Below, one piece after another: positions 14,556 through 27,503 of a stretch of DNA of 64,000 nucleotides. Below the pieces are notes generated by a model that had not been told where the DNA came from, searched no databases, and was given only the letters and a program-made list of their open reading frames with translations. Position 1 is the first letter of the stretch. Each line of letters opens with the position of its first letter. The stretch is from Tetrahymena elliotti 4EA (lineage: Eukaryota > Ciliophora > Oligohymenophorea > Hymenostomatida > Tetrahymenidae): assembly GCA_000231825.2 (NCBI GenBank), contig JH720358.1:319563-383562 (forward strand), in the 5' to 3' direction. The position numbers and the translations under genes were made by a program.

Positions 14556-15227
14556 GAGTTTAATCATATAAAAATAATAGCATCCAATATAAAATATGAT
14601 AATATAATATATTGTTAATATCAAGAAAATTTTCTATCAATTAGCTCATAAATAACTTTCAAAATATCTCAAAGACTTTTTAGCTTTTAAATTTTGGAAT
14701 AATAAACAAATATTTTATGTCAGAAAAATATTTTAAATAAGAAATTATTTTTTTTTATTTTGAGAAAAGCTAAAAATAATACAAATTAGATAACATTTTT
14801 TAATTATTTTTAATAGATGTTCATTTAAATATATTTACTTGCAAAAAAAACTATTGATAAAAAAAAAATATACATCAAAAAAATTTAAATAGAAGCAACC
14901 AAAAATCAATTAAAATATTTTATTGAATAAAATCAAAGGTTTTTCTGCTTTTTTTAAGAATAAGCTATTTGTAAAATATATATTTGCAAATTTTTGAAAA
15001 GCCAAGATGATTTCATAATGGTATAATATATCTGATTTAAATGAAGTTTTGGATCTAAAATATCATAAAATAGAATAAAAAAATAATGTTTCATTGGCTA
15101 AATAGAGTTTGATGTACAATTTTTGAAGTTTTTAAATTCAGGTTAATAATTGGTTTTTAGTTTAGATTTGTGAAAAATAATAATCAACTGTAAAGACTTT
15201 TGTTTTTAATTTTTATTAAAAGTATTA

Positions 15228-17295
15228 ATGCAATCTCTTTTTGTATCTTTATTATTTTTTGCGTTTGTTTATAGCAACATAGACTAGCAACAGCAACCAA
15301 ATAAACAACCTTACGAGGATGAAGAAAAAGAGCTTATTAATAAGCTAGAAAATAATGAAATTCTGTATATTTAGCAGGTTTGCATGACTTTTTCTGAGAA
15401 ATAGTGCAAATAATTCAATTATGATACCTATTTAGCTCATAATAATATCACTGAAAGAGCTGAATAACTGAATGAAATGGCCTTGAAGTTAAAACATATG
15501 AATCCTGCTTTTGAGTTTAAAGTTTATGACAATTCTACTATCTCATTAGCTCCAAAGTAGAATGTATCTGATGACACTTATGTATTCAAATGCAACAAAA
15601 AAAACAGTTTAACAAACTATTTTACTCCAAAAACATTCTACAATTACAAAGATATGAAGAATAATTTCAATGAATTCAAAAAAATTTTAAAGAAATTTGA
15701 ATCAGTAAGATTGATAATTCTTTAAAAACACTTTATTTTAGATATTTACATATCTATTTAATGATTATTTTGCTAATTATATCTTTTAATTTAAAAGGAA
15801 AGGGAAATATAATTAGTACTTAATCTTCTTTTACATATACAGAATATTAATCACTCTATGTAATATTTGTCATGTAAAAATAAGTATATTTGTTAATAGG
15901 CAATTTTTTTAAAATATTAGATTCTCTTTGTATTTACCACATATTCCAAGTGTTATGAATGTTCCTATTTTAACATTTGGATTAACAGAAATATAAGTCT
16001 TAGCTTCTGTAGACCAGAAAATGCTTCATAAGTTAATGGAGAAAAGAATGGAAATATAGTAGCATTGGTATAAATTTTAAAATGTTACAAGCAATTATAC
16101 AAAATCATAAATGAAAGAAATATTTGGATTTTAAGAAGAGAGATTGGTTGACTTTGCAGATTTTTGCTGGGCATTGTAAAAAAAAATTTTTGAATTATAT
16201 TGTAAATAAGGAACATATTAATTTAAACCCTATTTTATAAATAAATAGATTGCATGTGTACAAATATTCAATAGACTATGAGGGCATAATTTACATCATA
16301 CCTGGATTTGAATATGTTCGCTAAACTAATAATTTCTTAAAAAAGATTTTCTTCTTAACTGAAGCTGAATCTTAAATAAGCATCTATATTCCGGGCAATT
16401 AGAAAGGCAAGCCTATTCTTTACCATTACTGTATGATCTAAAATTTTTTTAAAAAAATAAAAATAATTTTTTAACAAACATATAAAAAGCAAAGGATCCT
16501 GAAGACTATTTCATTTTCAATAGAGAAATAAATCACAACCATCCGTAGTCATGTGTTGATCTTAAGATAATAAACGAGAGTGAAATTAGTTAATGTATGG
16601 AAGACATTCTTTTTTATGCAAATATTAGAAAAGGAAATTTATGTGTAAGGAAAGATAAAGAATTTTTAAGTTAAATTGATGTATTTATTTAGGTGATTAA
16701 TTTGAAAAGAAGTTTTTCATGCAAGTGCAGAGATGATTTAAGTAAGCTAAGCTCATTCACTCATCACTATTTAAATAAAATTTTAAAGTTATTTATTGGT
16801 TTTTCTTTTAAAACTCCTTAGGAGAAGCTATATATAAGAACCCGGACATAAATTTGATTGATTCTATCAATATAATAAAGGAAAAATGCTTATTAGGCAA
16901 ACATAATGACCCAAAGCTTTATTAGAAGGATATTAGACCTTAATTTCATCCGGTATTACAGGCTTAAAAATAAGAATATGACAATTTTTTAAAAGTATTT
17001 TTAATTTTTCACAATTTACCAAAAAGTACGTGATAACTTTTTTCAAATTTAGAAATTGTCTAATGAAGAGTTTGTTCTGAACAATTTGCAAGGAATCTAT
17101 GTTGAAAATCTTGAGTTGTTGTATAATCTGGCTAGTCAGAAAAAAAAAGCATTACAAATCTTAGAGAGAGCCATAAAGAGAGCTTATGCAGCTATGGACT
17201 AGCATAAATTTAGAGAAAAGCATTCTAGTAATGAACAAAAAAGTAAAAAGGAAGAAGAAAGTGTGGTTTATGATATAGAGAAGGAGGATCTTTGA
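15228..17295 (+). CDS. Secreted or membrane-bound protein of unknown function
   Basis: Six exons (15228-15704, 15742-16175, 16249-16430, 16490-16741, 16822-16994, 17053-17295) keep frame through five introns of 37-81 nt and encode 586 aa. The N-terminus MQSLFVSLLFFAFVYS is a clear signal peptide. A mid-protein stretch (about residues 170-215: YLIFFYIYRILITLCNIC and neighbours) is hydrophobic enough for a membrane segment. The rest is soluble, with scattered cysteines in the second half (SCVDL, QCMED, NLCVR, SCKCRDD) that may form disulfides in the secretory pathway. The C-terminal 90 residues are helical and highly charged (KALQILERAIKRAYAAMD). No family is recognised. The first intron (37 nt) is very short, but without it the frame closes at once. 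Confidence 0.75.
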
Positions 17296-19163
17296 TTAAA
17301 TATTTAAGGCAAGCAATTAAGCCATTTAAAAATTTGTTCATTTTTGTTACATGTTTAAAACTATAAATTTATTGTAGTAAAATTTAAAAAACTAAGAATA
17401 ATTGTTAACTAATTTTCTCGATAAAAATCATTTTAAATACTCTTTGTATATTGCCAGCATCTGTAGATAAAGTTTTTGTGATCTTAATACTAAAAATCCG
17501 CATTTTTCATAAAAAATTTCATTTTTTTCGGAAAATTTTTTATCATTAAAATTTTAAGATCTAATGGAGCTGATTTTGCCAGAAATTTAAATTTCAACAA
17601 AACAGAAAAAAACAGAAAGCTTATACTTTTTGAACTAACGAATGCATTTTAATTTCTGACAGTAAAAATGAGGAACGACTATTTTAAAAATATTTTTAAA
17701 GCTATTTTAAACAATAGTATTAACTAAAATTTTCATTAATTAAGATTGCTATCAAAGCGTATAAGAAATATTTAAATATTTTTCAATTAGCAGTTTGATA
17801 ATTTGTTATGACTAATTAATCTTCCAAAACAAAAGTAAAGAGAATAGATAAATTTTTTATAATCTAGGTAAAAGCTAAATATAGAATGAATGAATTTATT
17901 AAACTCATTACTGTTTAAGTTTTCCTTTATTTGTCTAACTAACTAAAAGGTTTAAATTTTCTAAAACTTTCTATCATAAAGACTATCATGAAAGAAAAAT
18001 ATGTTTCAAGGATAATATTTTATCACCTTTCTTTTATAATAAAAACAAATGTAAGAGTATGGAATATTTTCATTCCTTGATTAAATAAAATTGAAAAATC
18101 TAAATTTTTTGAATTCTTAACTGTTTTTGATTACTATTTTTATTTAAAACGCTATTATTTACAAAAAATTTCATTTGTTAAGACAACTATCCAAATATAC
18201 ATGGTTTATTTAAATACTTTTTAATAGATTAATCTTTGATTACAAATAATACGAAACAGAAAGGTGATAGATTATTTATTTAAAAGTGAAATTTAAAATG
18301 AATAAATTTTATCAATTTTTTTACTGTCTAAGATTAATATTGCTTCAGTAGTTTATTTATTTGTATAATAAAACCTTTCAATTTGAGATTTATCTCAGCT
18401 TAACTTGTGTCTTAGCTTCAATATAAAATATAAATTTCTAGGTGGACCAATTTAATTTAAAAAAAAACAATTTTCTTTTTCAACTTGAAATATAAACAAA
18501 AATATTTTCTCTTAAATAAAAAAATAGATAAATAAATAAATAATGTTTTATATTTTTGGTTGTGGAAAATCTTTTAATTATTAACCAAAACTAGAAATAT
18601 TTTAGATTTTATCTATATTTGTTTTCTCGTTCCTTACAAAACTTATATGAAATTGTAAGGAAGAGCGACCTTTATTTAATTAGGAGTAAAATATTAAGTT
18701 TGTGAAAATTGAAATTTACAAAGACAATTTTGTGTTACAAATCAAATTGTAAATTCAGGCTAATTTTAAAAAAGCAATATAAATAATTTAACAGATGGTA
18801 ATATGTAATAATTGTAAAGGCGGAAGCTTCTTATAACGTAAGAAAAAAGTGTTTAGAAATTTTATTTTATGGCATGAAAACTACAAACTTGCTTGCTTAC
18901 CATTTAAATTTACAAAAACTTTTGCTTTTTTTAAATATTGAATTTCAACTTGGACTTCCAACAATTTTAAAAGTTATATTAATCTTATTTGTTTATGAGG
19001 AGATATGATATTTAATTCTTCTGCAAGGTTTACTTATTTATTGTTCAATATGTTTAAAAAGAAAATTTAATTAAAACTAAGTCTAATAATTTGTAAAAAT
19101 TAGCAACTCCAATATACTTGTTTGTTTGAAAAGCAAAGTGAATATTTGGTATAAATATTTTTC
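17296..19163. other. AT-rich intergenic stretch
   Basis: No gene seen. It contains one notable 10-bp perfect inverted repeat at 18630-18662 and runs of (AAAT)n near 18520-18545. Confidence 0.5.
18630..18662. repeat. Short perfect inverted repeat (possible hairpin)
   Basis: TTCCTTACAA at 18630-18639 is the exact reverse complement of TTGTAAGGAA at 18653-18662, with a 13-nt spacer. It would form a hairpin in RNA. The surrounding DNA gives no gene context, so function is unknown. Confidence 0.55.
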
Positions 19164-20544
19164 ATGAATTATTTTAATCCAGACCTACACAACTCTGAAT
19201 ACAGAGAAAGCTACAGTAGTAAATAATTTTATGATTAGTCCACTGAGTAGTTTTCTTTCGGATAATTATGCTATGAACAGTTTGCATCTTAATAATCACT
19301 ATATCATATCTAAGAAGACATTACCTATAATCCATAAAGATTTCCTCAGTTAAATGAGATGCGCTTAGATGAATAATTGATGTATGGAAAATAAGATTCA
19401 CCAGATGATAAAAATGAGTTTTTCTTCAATAATAATCCAATCAACTACAATCAAAGTAATTGTTATTTTATTTTTCATACTTTTTTAAACCAATAATGAT
19501 TATTTAATAATTAATTTTATATTAGATTTGATCATCGATCCCAACACATAATAATTCTAAGCTTCACAAACCTCATAAATGTATTAGGAGCAAAACTGAA
19601 TATTTGCTTAAGAAAATATTTAAATCATTAACCAAAACACAAATTAGTAAAATGATTAATCTCCTTTTCTCTGTTCCTTCTAAGATTTTGCTGATTATAA
19701 TGCTATGAGAGAAACTGACGCTAAATCTTAGCTTGCGGAAACTTCGTAACAGCCGCTGGCCATATTCGATTAGAATAGAGAAAACCATACTACATAATAA
19801 TCAGAATGTATCTCTTCCCCTAACTCATCCTCTTCGTACGAGCACCTTGGCAAAAAAAAGAAGGAAATTCCCATTCAGGAAAGAATCATGCACATGAAAA
19901 AACTAAATTAATTTCCTCTAGTCAAAGTTTCTCATCTTTATTATCATTAATTGATAAAGTTAGCAAGATTATAAAGAAATTCATCATAACGTCTTGAGGA
20001 CATTGATAAATCTATTTAGAGTCTTTTTGAAACAAACCAAAAGCCAAAGAACACTGCAACAAAGACTCAGCTTTAGATATGTATTATAAGTATTTTAAAA
20101 CCTGAGACAATCTTAGATAAGTTTGAAAATTATTGTGATTCTAAACGTAAAAAAGACGATAATTGGCAAGAAATAGGTCAAACAATAGGCTTGTTATTCA
20201 AAAAAGTGAATTCTGAAGAAGCAAGAGCAAAGTTACAAAAGAAGTTTCTTCTCTCTTTATAAATTATGGGTTTGTACATCTTGGGTGTTCAAGACGCCAT
20301 TTCTTTTAAATTAAATACCACAATATCTTAAAAATATTTCAAAAATGACACTTATCTTGATAGTATACTTTAGGATAAAGAAAAGTATACTCACTTTAAT
20401 AATAAAATTAACAAAATTTAAAAGGAATACAGTAAAGGTAAATAATAACTTAAGGAAATTATGCACAATAGCATCAAAGAACTCACTAATGAGGATGATA
20501 AGCAAATAAATGATTTTATTGAATCGCTCTTCTTTTAAATTTGA
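19164..20544 (+). CDS. Unknown protein; central splicing unresolved
   Basis: Exon 1 (19164-19455) encodes an N-terminal Q/N/Y-rich segment (MNYFNPDLHNSEYRESYS). The last exon (19685-20544) encodes 286 codons with a charged helical core (KPETILDKFENYCDSKRK, IMHNSIKELTNEDDKQIND). Between them the frame after acceptor 19525 (IIDPNTQQFQ...) meets a TGA, while another frame there (KCIRSKTEYLLKKIFKSLTK) connects perfectly through a 38-nt intron (19647-19684, pyrimidine-rich 3' end) to the last exon. I could not find a canonical splice joining exon 1 to this middle segment. A non-canonical site, a base error or a later start are all possible. Base composition of 19660-20250 is clearly less AT-rich than its surroundings, supporting real coding sequence. 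No family recognised. Confidence 0.6.
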
Positions 20545-23500
20545 AAAGATTTATCCTAAAATATTGTGATTATCCTCCCAATATTTACTTCAGACAACTC
20601 TATTTTCTTGCTTCTTTATAGTTTTCAATAAAAAGCTTGAAAAAATGCCAACAAAATATCAATTTTTTATATTTTTTTCTGTAATCCAATAAATCTCAAG
20701 AACACTTTTTTCACTTATTATGGATTAGACTTGAAATAAATATAAAAAACGAGCAGTTATTTAAAAATAAAAACAAAAAAATTTAAATAAGTTAAATTTA
20801 GATTTTATTAGCTTATAATTAACAATCAATAAATACACTATAATAATAATAAAACATAAACTCCAACAATGGCCTAGCTTTGAATTACCTCAAAGACACA
20901 CAAACACAAAAGTTTTATAGAAAGTAACTAACTAACTTATGCATATGCTAAATATTAATCAACTATAGAAATAATTTTAAACAAATCTAATCTAAATATT
21001 TCAATGAATAACTTATCTCTCTCTTCTACCCCAAAAATATAAAGTTTGGCTCAACACATTTCTTTATAACTTATTCTTTACTTCTTAGTAATCCTCAAAT
21101 AACATTTCCAGACAAAAACTGAAAAAGAAAAAAAGGGTTTTGTGCGTTGCTAGCTAACTTGTAATTACTTTCTAATCTTTAATTCTTAATGACCAAGAAA
21201 TTAAATTTGAGATTTTTAAGTCATCTACTACTGAATGAGGGGGGAAAAGTAGGTTTTTAATAAATTTGAAGTTATAATTATCCTGATTTTAAATCCTAGT
21301 AAAACAGTATTCAATAGTATAAGTTTCTCTTCAAATTTTCCTTAATTTGCTTTAAAGATATGACCCTAAAAATCATCACCAGTTTTATTGAAATAATTAT
21401 TAGCCTGAAATAGAAATAAACAAATGTACTCAAATTCACTGTTTGAATTTTTTATAAATTAAATTCAGGTTTAAATTAAGAATTATTCATTAAACATTTA
21501 TTATGTTCAAAAATTTATTCTAAATTGTCTTCCCTTTTACTCTCTTACTCAAAACCTAATTTTTTTTTCAAAACAACTCTTTTTTTTCTTACTTTCCTGA
21601 ATATTTCATTTATACCAAACAATGAATTGAATAAATTAAATTTCTTTAAAACAAAATCTTGATTAGTTAAATTAATTAACCTTAGATTAATTAAAAGTTT
21701 ATTTCAACAATGCGTTTGTCTTGGCAAAAAACAACCTCATTATTTTAATTTTAAAGACGAATTTATTACAGAATTAAAATTATTGCTGCTTTAATTGTGT
21801 GTAATTAAAATTTATAAATAATATAAAATTAATAAAATAAAATCAAACATTTTCCCCTAAAGAAAACTAAAGCAATTTAATTGTTTGTAAAAATAAATAA
21901 TTTTTAATTTTATTTTGATAATAAAATTATTTTTGGATTCAAACAATAATAAATAGCATAATTATCAATTATTTTAGTTACCTACTTATTACAATCAAAT
22001 TTAACTTTCTGTTAATAAATATTTAACATCTATTTTATAATTTTACTGAATAAATTAAAATGTGGTTTATTTACTCCTCACTTAGGTTTTTTTTTAGAAA
22101 AAACAAAAATACTTGTAAAATAAAAAATTTATTTGTAAATTTTACAATAATTACTCTTGCACCTAATTTTAATGTTAAACTTTAAAAATAGTTGAAATCT
22201 TTAACTATTAAAATAAAATATTTTATTCAAGTTTAAGTTTATTTATGTTAAGAAAAAAATAGTTTCTCTACCAAAATTCATAAATTTATTATTCTCTTCA
22301 AAATAAAATATTCTTGATTATTTTTTACAAAATAAAATGAATATTTATAGATTTTATGAATTATAAAAAAATTAAAATATTTGAGTCATTATTTTTAGCT
22401 GGTTATTTAAAGATAAATCCATAATAATTAATACAAATTATTCAAAAAATTTGCTGTAAATATTTTTTACTGTTATAATACATGATAAGCATTTTTTAGA
22501 TGATTTAAGCATGTTTTATGGTGATTTACATAATTTGCACTTTGATTAATTCATATCTAATAAGATATTACAGGTTTTTAAATCTATCATAATTATACTA
22601 TGCGCTATTTGCAAGACTTTAATGAATAAAAAAAAGTAAACTAAAATTTCAATACACACTAATCTATTGATTAGTAAAATTTTTATTTAGGTTATTAACA
22701 AAGGTCTATTGATTTTTATAATAAAATAGGGAAAGAAAATTTAATAAATAATATTCTTAAAAAGTAAAATTTATACTTATCTCTAATTTTATTAAATTTA
22801 AAGCTAGAATTAAATAAAAATAGTTGAGTTTTAAACATATTTAAAATATTAATACAATTAAATTTTTGCTTAATTTTTTGATTGATAGCCAAAATTCTAG
22901 ATATTTTAAAACTTAAATGATTATTATTAAAATAATATTCTAAAATACTTTAAAATTCAAATAATATTCTAATACTCTTATTAAGAAATATAAGTTATTA
23001 TTAAATTAAGTAAAGAAATCATCAAGATTTACATTAGTTTTTTCATTTGTTTTACAACAAATTCTCAACATTTTAAAACATAATTTAATCTATTCTATTG
23101 ATTTTTTCAATTAAACTTAAATTTACTTCATATTAATTATCATATTATTCAATATTTAATCAAAGAAATTAAATCTTTTTAAATGTTTAAATTAAGTTAA
23201 GAAGTAATTAAAGTATTTTTTTATTTATCAACATTTAAATCTTAACCATCATATATTTATCTGTATGAATTTTTTTAAAATCTAAATGATTATTTTATAA
23301 TTTGATAAAAAGTATTTAAAGAAAAATAAATTTTATTTTCTCAATAATTTATTTACAAAAAGAGTGATATTTTAGTGAGATATTTTAAATGTGTTAATAT
23401 TTCATTTACTTCCAAAAATATTAAATAAATTGAAAAAAGAATCAATTTGTAAAATATTTATCAATAATTTAATTTATTTTGTTTTTATCTCAATTTTCAT

Positions 23501-24720
23501 AAAATTTGATGAAATTAAATTATTAAATTTTTTCCAAAAATAACCAATAGTTTTAATATCTAATTAAATAAATATTTATTAAAAATTCTTACAGATAGCT
23601 AGGAAAAAGAATACTTCCAAAAATATTAAATAAATTGACAAAAGAATCAATTTGTAAAATATTTATCAATAATTTAATTTATTTTGTTTTTATCTCAATT
23701 TTCATAAAATTTGATGAAATTAAATTATTAAATTTTTTCCAAAAATAACCAATAGTTTTAATATCTAATTAAATAAATATTTATTAAAAATTCTTACAGA
23801 TAGCTAGGAAAAAGAAAATAATTTATGTATTGAATAAAAAATATTTAAATTAATATAAGCTATTTCTAAAAAAAGAGTAAACATGGCTTAAAAATGTTTA
23901 AATAAATTGAATAAATTTCAATTTTAATCATTATTTTTGTTATTTATGTATTATATTTTTTTTTTCTCAAATAATTCAGGAACAAATTAACTGGTTTTAT
24001 TGGTAAAGAATATTTTATTAGAATTAAAAAGATAAAGAGATATTTAAATTTTAGATTTATTTTCACTAAAAAATTTATCAATAAGACAAATCAAATCAAT
24101 TTTTGATTTAAAATTCTAATATCTAATAAAAAACAAATGCAAAAGATAAGAAATAGAAAAAATCTATTCATTACATAAAAAATATTTTTATTGATATAAA
24201 CTATTCTAAAACTTGCCTTAAAGTGGGTGGTATCATTTTATTAATTTCAAATAAATTACAAAGCCTCTTTTAATGGTTATTGTTGCAGCAGTTTTTCAGT
24301 GAAAAAAGAAGTATTTTAGAAAAATAAGAAAGAAAAATAGGTTTTGGTAGAAAAGAATTTTGTATTAGAATTAAATAGCTAAAGAAATATAATAATTGTA
24401 TACTTATAAAAGATAATAAAAAAATAATGGAAGATTTATTATATGCTGAAAAATGCTATTGAGAAATGAATGAGATTGAGAAGAGACAAAGGAAGATACA
24501 AAAATGAAAGGAAAAGAAAAAGGTATTTTCATTCATTTTTGAAGGATATAAAAAGTAATTAAGTTGCTTTGATAGAATCAAAATTAATTGGCTTGATATA
24601 AAAATTAGAGGGGATATAAACAAAAGATAAAGACTGTGAACTAAAAAAAACAAAAATTATTCGAAAGAAGAAAAAAATAAATTAATCTAAAAATAAAAAG
24701 ACAATCAAAACTTAATAAAA
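20545..24720. other. Long AT-rich intergenic stretch with a 205-bp tandem duplication
   Basis: More than 4 kb without a recognisable gene, composed largely of A/T runs. It contains the tandem duplication at 23408-23816. The right end must contain the promoter of the eS30 gene. Confidence 0.5.
23408..23816. repeat. Near-perfect tandem duplication, period 205 bp
   Basis: The unit beginning ACTTCCAAAAATATTAAA at 23408 is repeated starting at 23613. Both copies end in GATAGCTAGGAAAAAGAA. I see one substitution (TTGAAAAAAG versus TTGACAAAAG). The near identity implies a recent duplication or ongoing homogenisation. Confidence 0.9.
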
Positions 24721-25534
24721 ATGGGTAAGCATTTTTTTTATTGAATTTGCTAAACTAACTTTCAAAATGCAACATTTTTTAAAATCGACATCTCTAAATT
24801 ATTTTATCTTATTATAAAAACAGGTCGTATGCACGGTACTCTCGCTAAGGCCGGTAAGGTAGGATATTCATTTTACTCATTCACTCATTATTTTTGATTG
24901 GCATCATATATTTTAATGAATGATTTTTCTCTCCTTTCTTAAAAGACTTGAATTGGCAGCAAATATGTTAAGACCTTTAAAAATAGATTTAACATCTTAG
25001 AGATTTTTAAATAAATTAAGGGAAAAAAATGATATTCGTTCGTTTGATTATTTGACAATATTTTTAGAATTTTATCACACTATCAAGCACATATTAGGCA
25101 AAAAAACAAATTTAGGGATATAATTAGATTGAATGATTGATATGATTAAGAAAAGAATAAATAATTTAGTTCAATTAAAAGCTTCTTTAAGCAAAGATTT
25201 TAAAATTTTCAAAAAAAACTGAACGCGCTTGTTTAATCGTTAAGAATTGGGAGATTCTCATTAAAATATATTTTATTTTACAAAATTCAGGCCATCAATA
25301 TCTAAATTTACTTATTTGTAATGAAAATAGGTCAGAAAATAAACCCCCAAGGTTGAAAAGTAAGTCAAGCCCAGAAAGACTCCTAAGGGCAGATCTTACA
25401 AGAGAATCCTCTACAACAGAAGATATGCTCCTCACATCTTGGCCACCGATCCCAAGAAGAGAAAGTCTCCTAACTGGCACGCTGGTAAGAAGGAAAAGAT
25501 GGAAGCTGCTGCCAATCCCGTCAAGAAAGATTGA
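24721..25534 (+). CDS. RPS30: 40S ribosomal protein eS30
   Basis: Structural protein of the small ribosomal subunit. Three exons (24721-24724, 24824-24858, 25331-25534) encode 80 aa. The first exon is only ATGG, splitting Gly2, a common pattern in ciliate ribosomal protein genes. The protein starts MGRMHGTLAKAGKVRKQTPK, matching the family core (HGSLARAGKVRxQTPKV), followed by the conserved basic segment KGRSYKRILYNRRYAPH. The C-terminal tail is longer than in animals and lysine-rich. There is no N-terminal ubiquitin-like (FUBI) domain, unlike the metazoan FAU precursor. Exons are markedly G/C-richer and use few TAA/TAG glutamines compared with neighbours, as expected for a highly expressed gene. 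Intron 2 (472 nt) is long for this window. Confidence 0.95.
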
Positions 25535-27503
25535 AACAACTTCTTTTACTTTTCTTATAGATAGCTGATACTCAATAATACATATATAGCAATAATCTTA
25601 TAAACAAAGGCAACATGTTTTAAAGCAAATATTCAATATGTGTAATATATTTGTTGTTTTATCTCATCTGCTTTTTATTTAATAATGTACACTCTCCTTC
25701 ATTCACTTTTTCAAAACCATCAAAAAACCCTCCATTTCAAATTTATCAACTTTTCATCATTCTTTCATTCATAACAATTCCTTATTTCACTTGTTTGTTG
25801 GTTGATTCATTTTCTTTGCTTAAATTGAAATTTCTTTTGAAATCTCACTTACTGGTGAGGCAATAAACACAATACTATGTAAATATATAAATATTTTTAA
25901 ATGCCATGTATTCAATCCTGCTAATAAGCAAAAAAGACATCAAAATTAAAATTTATAATTTAAAAGATTTTTTTAAACGACTGCTTGAAAAATGATTCAA
26001 AATAGTCTAAAACAATCAAGCAAAAGTTTAGATTAATTTTATACAAATAAATACATTTGCCTTTTTATGTCTAACTATTTGATTGATTTATTGATACATT
26101 AATTAAATATTGATGACAATTATTTTTATGAAGATTTACTTTAATTATCAAATTTACTCATCAAAAACTTCTACTAATCTAAAGCAATCAATCTAATTAA
26201 AAAAATGATATTATAAAACATAAATCTTAAATTTAATAGATCTTGTTCAGTTTTTGTTTTAATTAAATTAATTAAAAACAAAGTTAACTAATTTTGATTT
26301 AATCTAAAAGAATAGTAAATACAAATATTTTGGAAATTAATTTTTGAAAATAAAAAAATTATTATTAAACAAATTGAAATTTTCCTATTTTGAAAATAAT
26401 TATTTCAAAGAAATTTAAAGAAGAAAATTCTAAATTTATTTATGATAATAAAATAAATAATTTTTTTAAAAATATCATGATAAAAATTACTTAGTATTGA
26501 TAATGTGAAATTTTTTAAAAGAAGTGTATTTTCTCATATTTATTAAAACCTATTTAGAGTATAATTAAAAATTATTGCTAAAAAAATAAAAAATAAATTT
26601 AATAATTTCAATTCCAAACTATTTAAACTATTAAAAAAATAATATAAATTTTCATTAATTATGGCTCAAAGAAATTAACACCCTAATTTGAAAATTTTTA
26701 AAGTGGTGTTAATTAAAAGTCAAACAAAAAAACCACAATTAAAAAATTTTTTATCCTAAACTCAACAAGTTTTGTCTAAAATTATTTTTTTAATTTAAAA
26801 AAAACTAACATTTAAATAAGATTATCATCCTCTTAGGTATGCTTTTTAAAATATGTTTCTTGAGGCTATGTTTATTTGCCTGCTGATTAAATTTACACCC
26901 ATTAATCAAACTTTGAGAATGTGCAAATTAATGAGGATTTTTTGTATACATTTGCGGATAAAGAATTTCAATTAATTTTAAAATGTATGGTCACAATAAA
27001 AGCAAAAAAAATAAGAATATTTAATTAATATTTAAATCTAAACACTGTATTTCAATTATTGGCAATGAAAGAGTTAAATTTCATAAAAATTATTTAGTCT
27101 CTCTAATAAAAAAATAAATTCTTCATTGATATTATTTAAAGCGTAATTAATTAAACTCACTGCAAAAGAATGGATCATATTAGATAGATATTTGATTACC
27201 ATAGTAATTGTAGAATATTTCGTAAAATAATACCTACTTGTTTGTAATTGTTTATAAGCTAATAAAAAATATTAAGTTCATGATAAATAACATGAGAAAA
27301 ATTTTTTTTAATAAAAGATAAAAATTAATTTTAGTATTTTTACATGTAAAAAAAATAACAGTGTTAAAGTGTTGAGGATAGGAAGAATTAAAATATTTTT
27401 TATTAAACTGAACCTAATGGTTTTAGTGAAAATACACATACCAACAAAATATATTTTAATAAATTAGTGATGCTAAACCAAGTCATATCAGTTAATTAAA
27501 AAA
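25535..27503. other. Intergenic stretch between convergent eS30 and aldo/keto reductase genes
   Basis: Contains the 3' flanks of both genes. No further gene is seen; the sequence is A/T runs with no long complex segment. Confidence 0.5.

Larger units (their letters stand above)
11315..15227. other. Intergenic stretch with an old tandem duplication and one doubtful small frame
   Basis: AT-rich DNA with no recognisable gene except the weak frame listed at 14163. A diverged tandem duplication lies at 13141-13408. Confidence 0.5.

Noticed and set aside
25295..25568. Two overlapping frames on opposite strands at the eS30 third exon
   Set aside because: Both are shadows of the spliced eS30 frame, which matches the family exactly.
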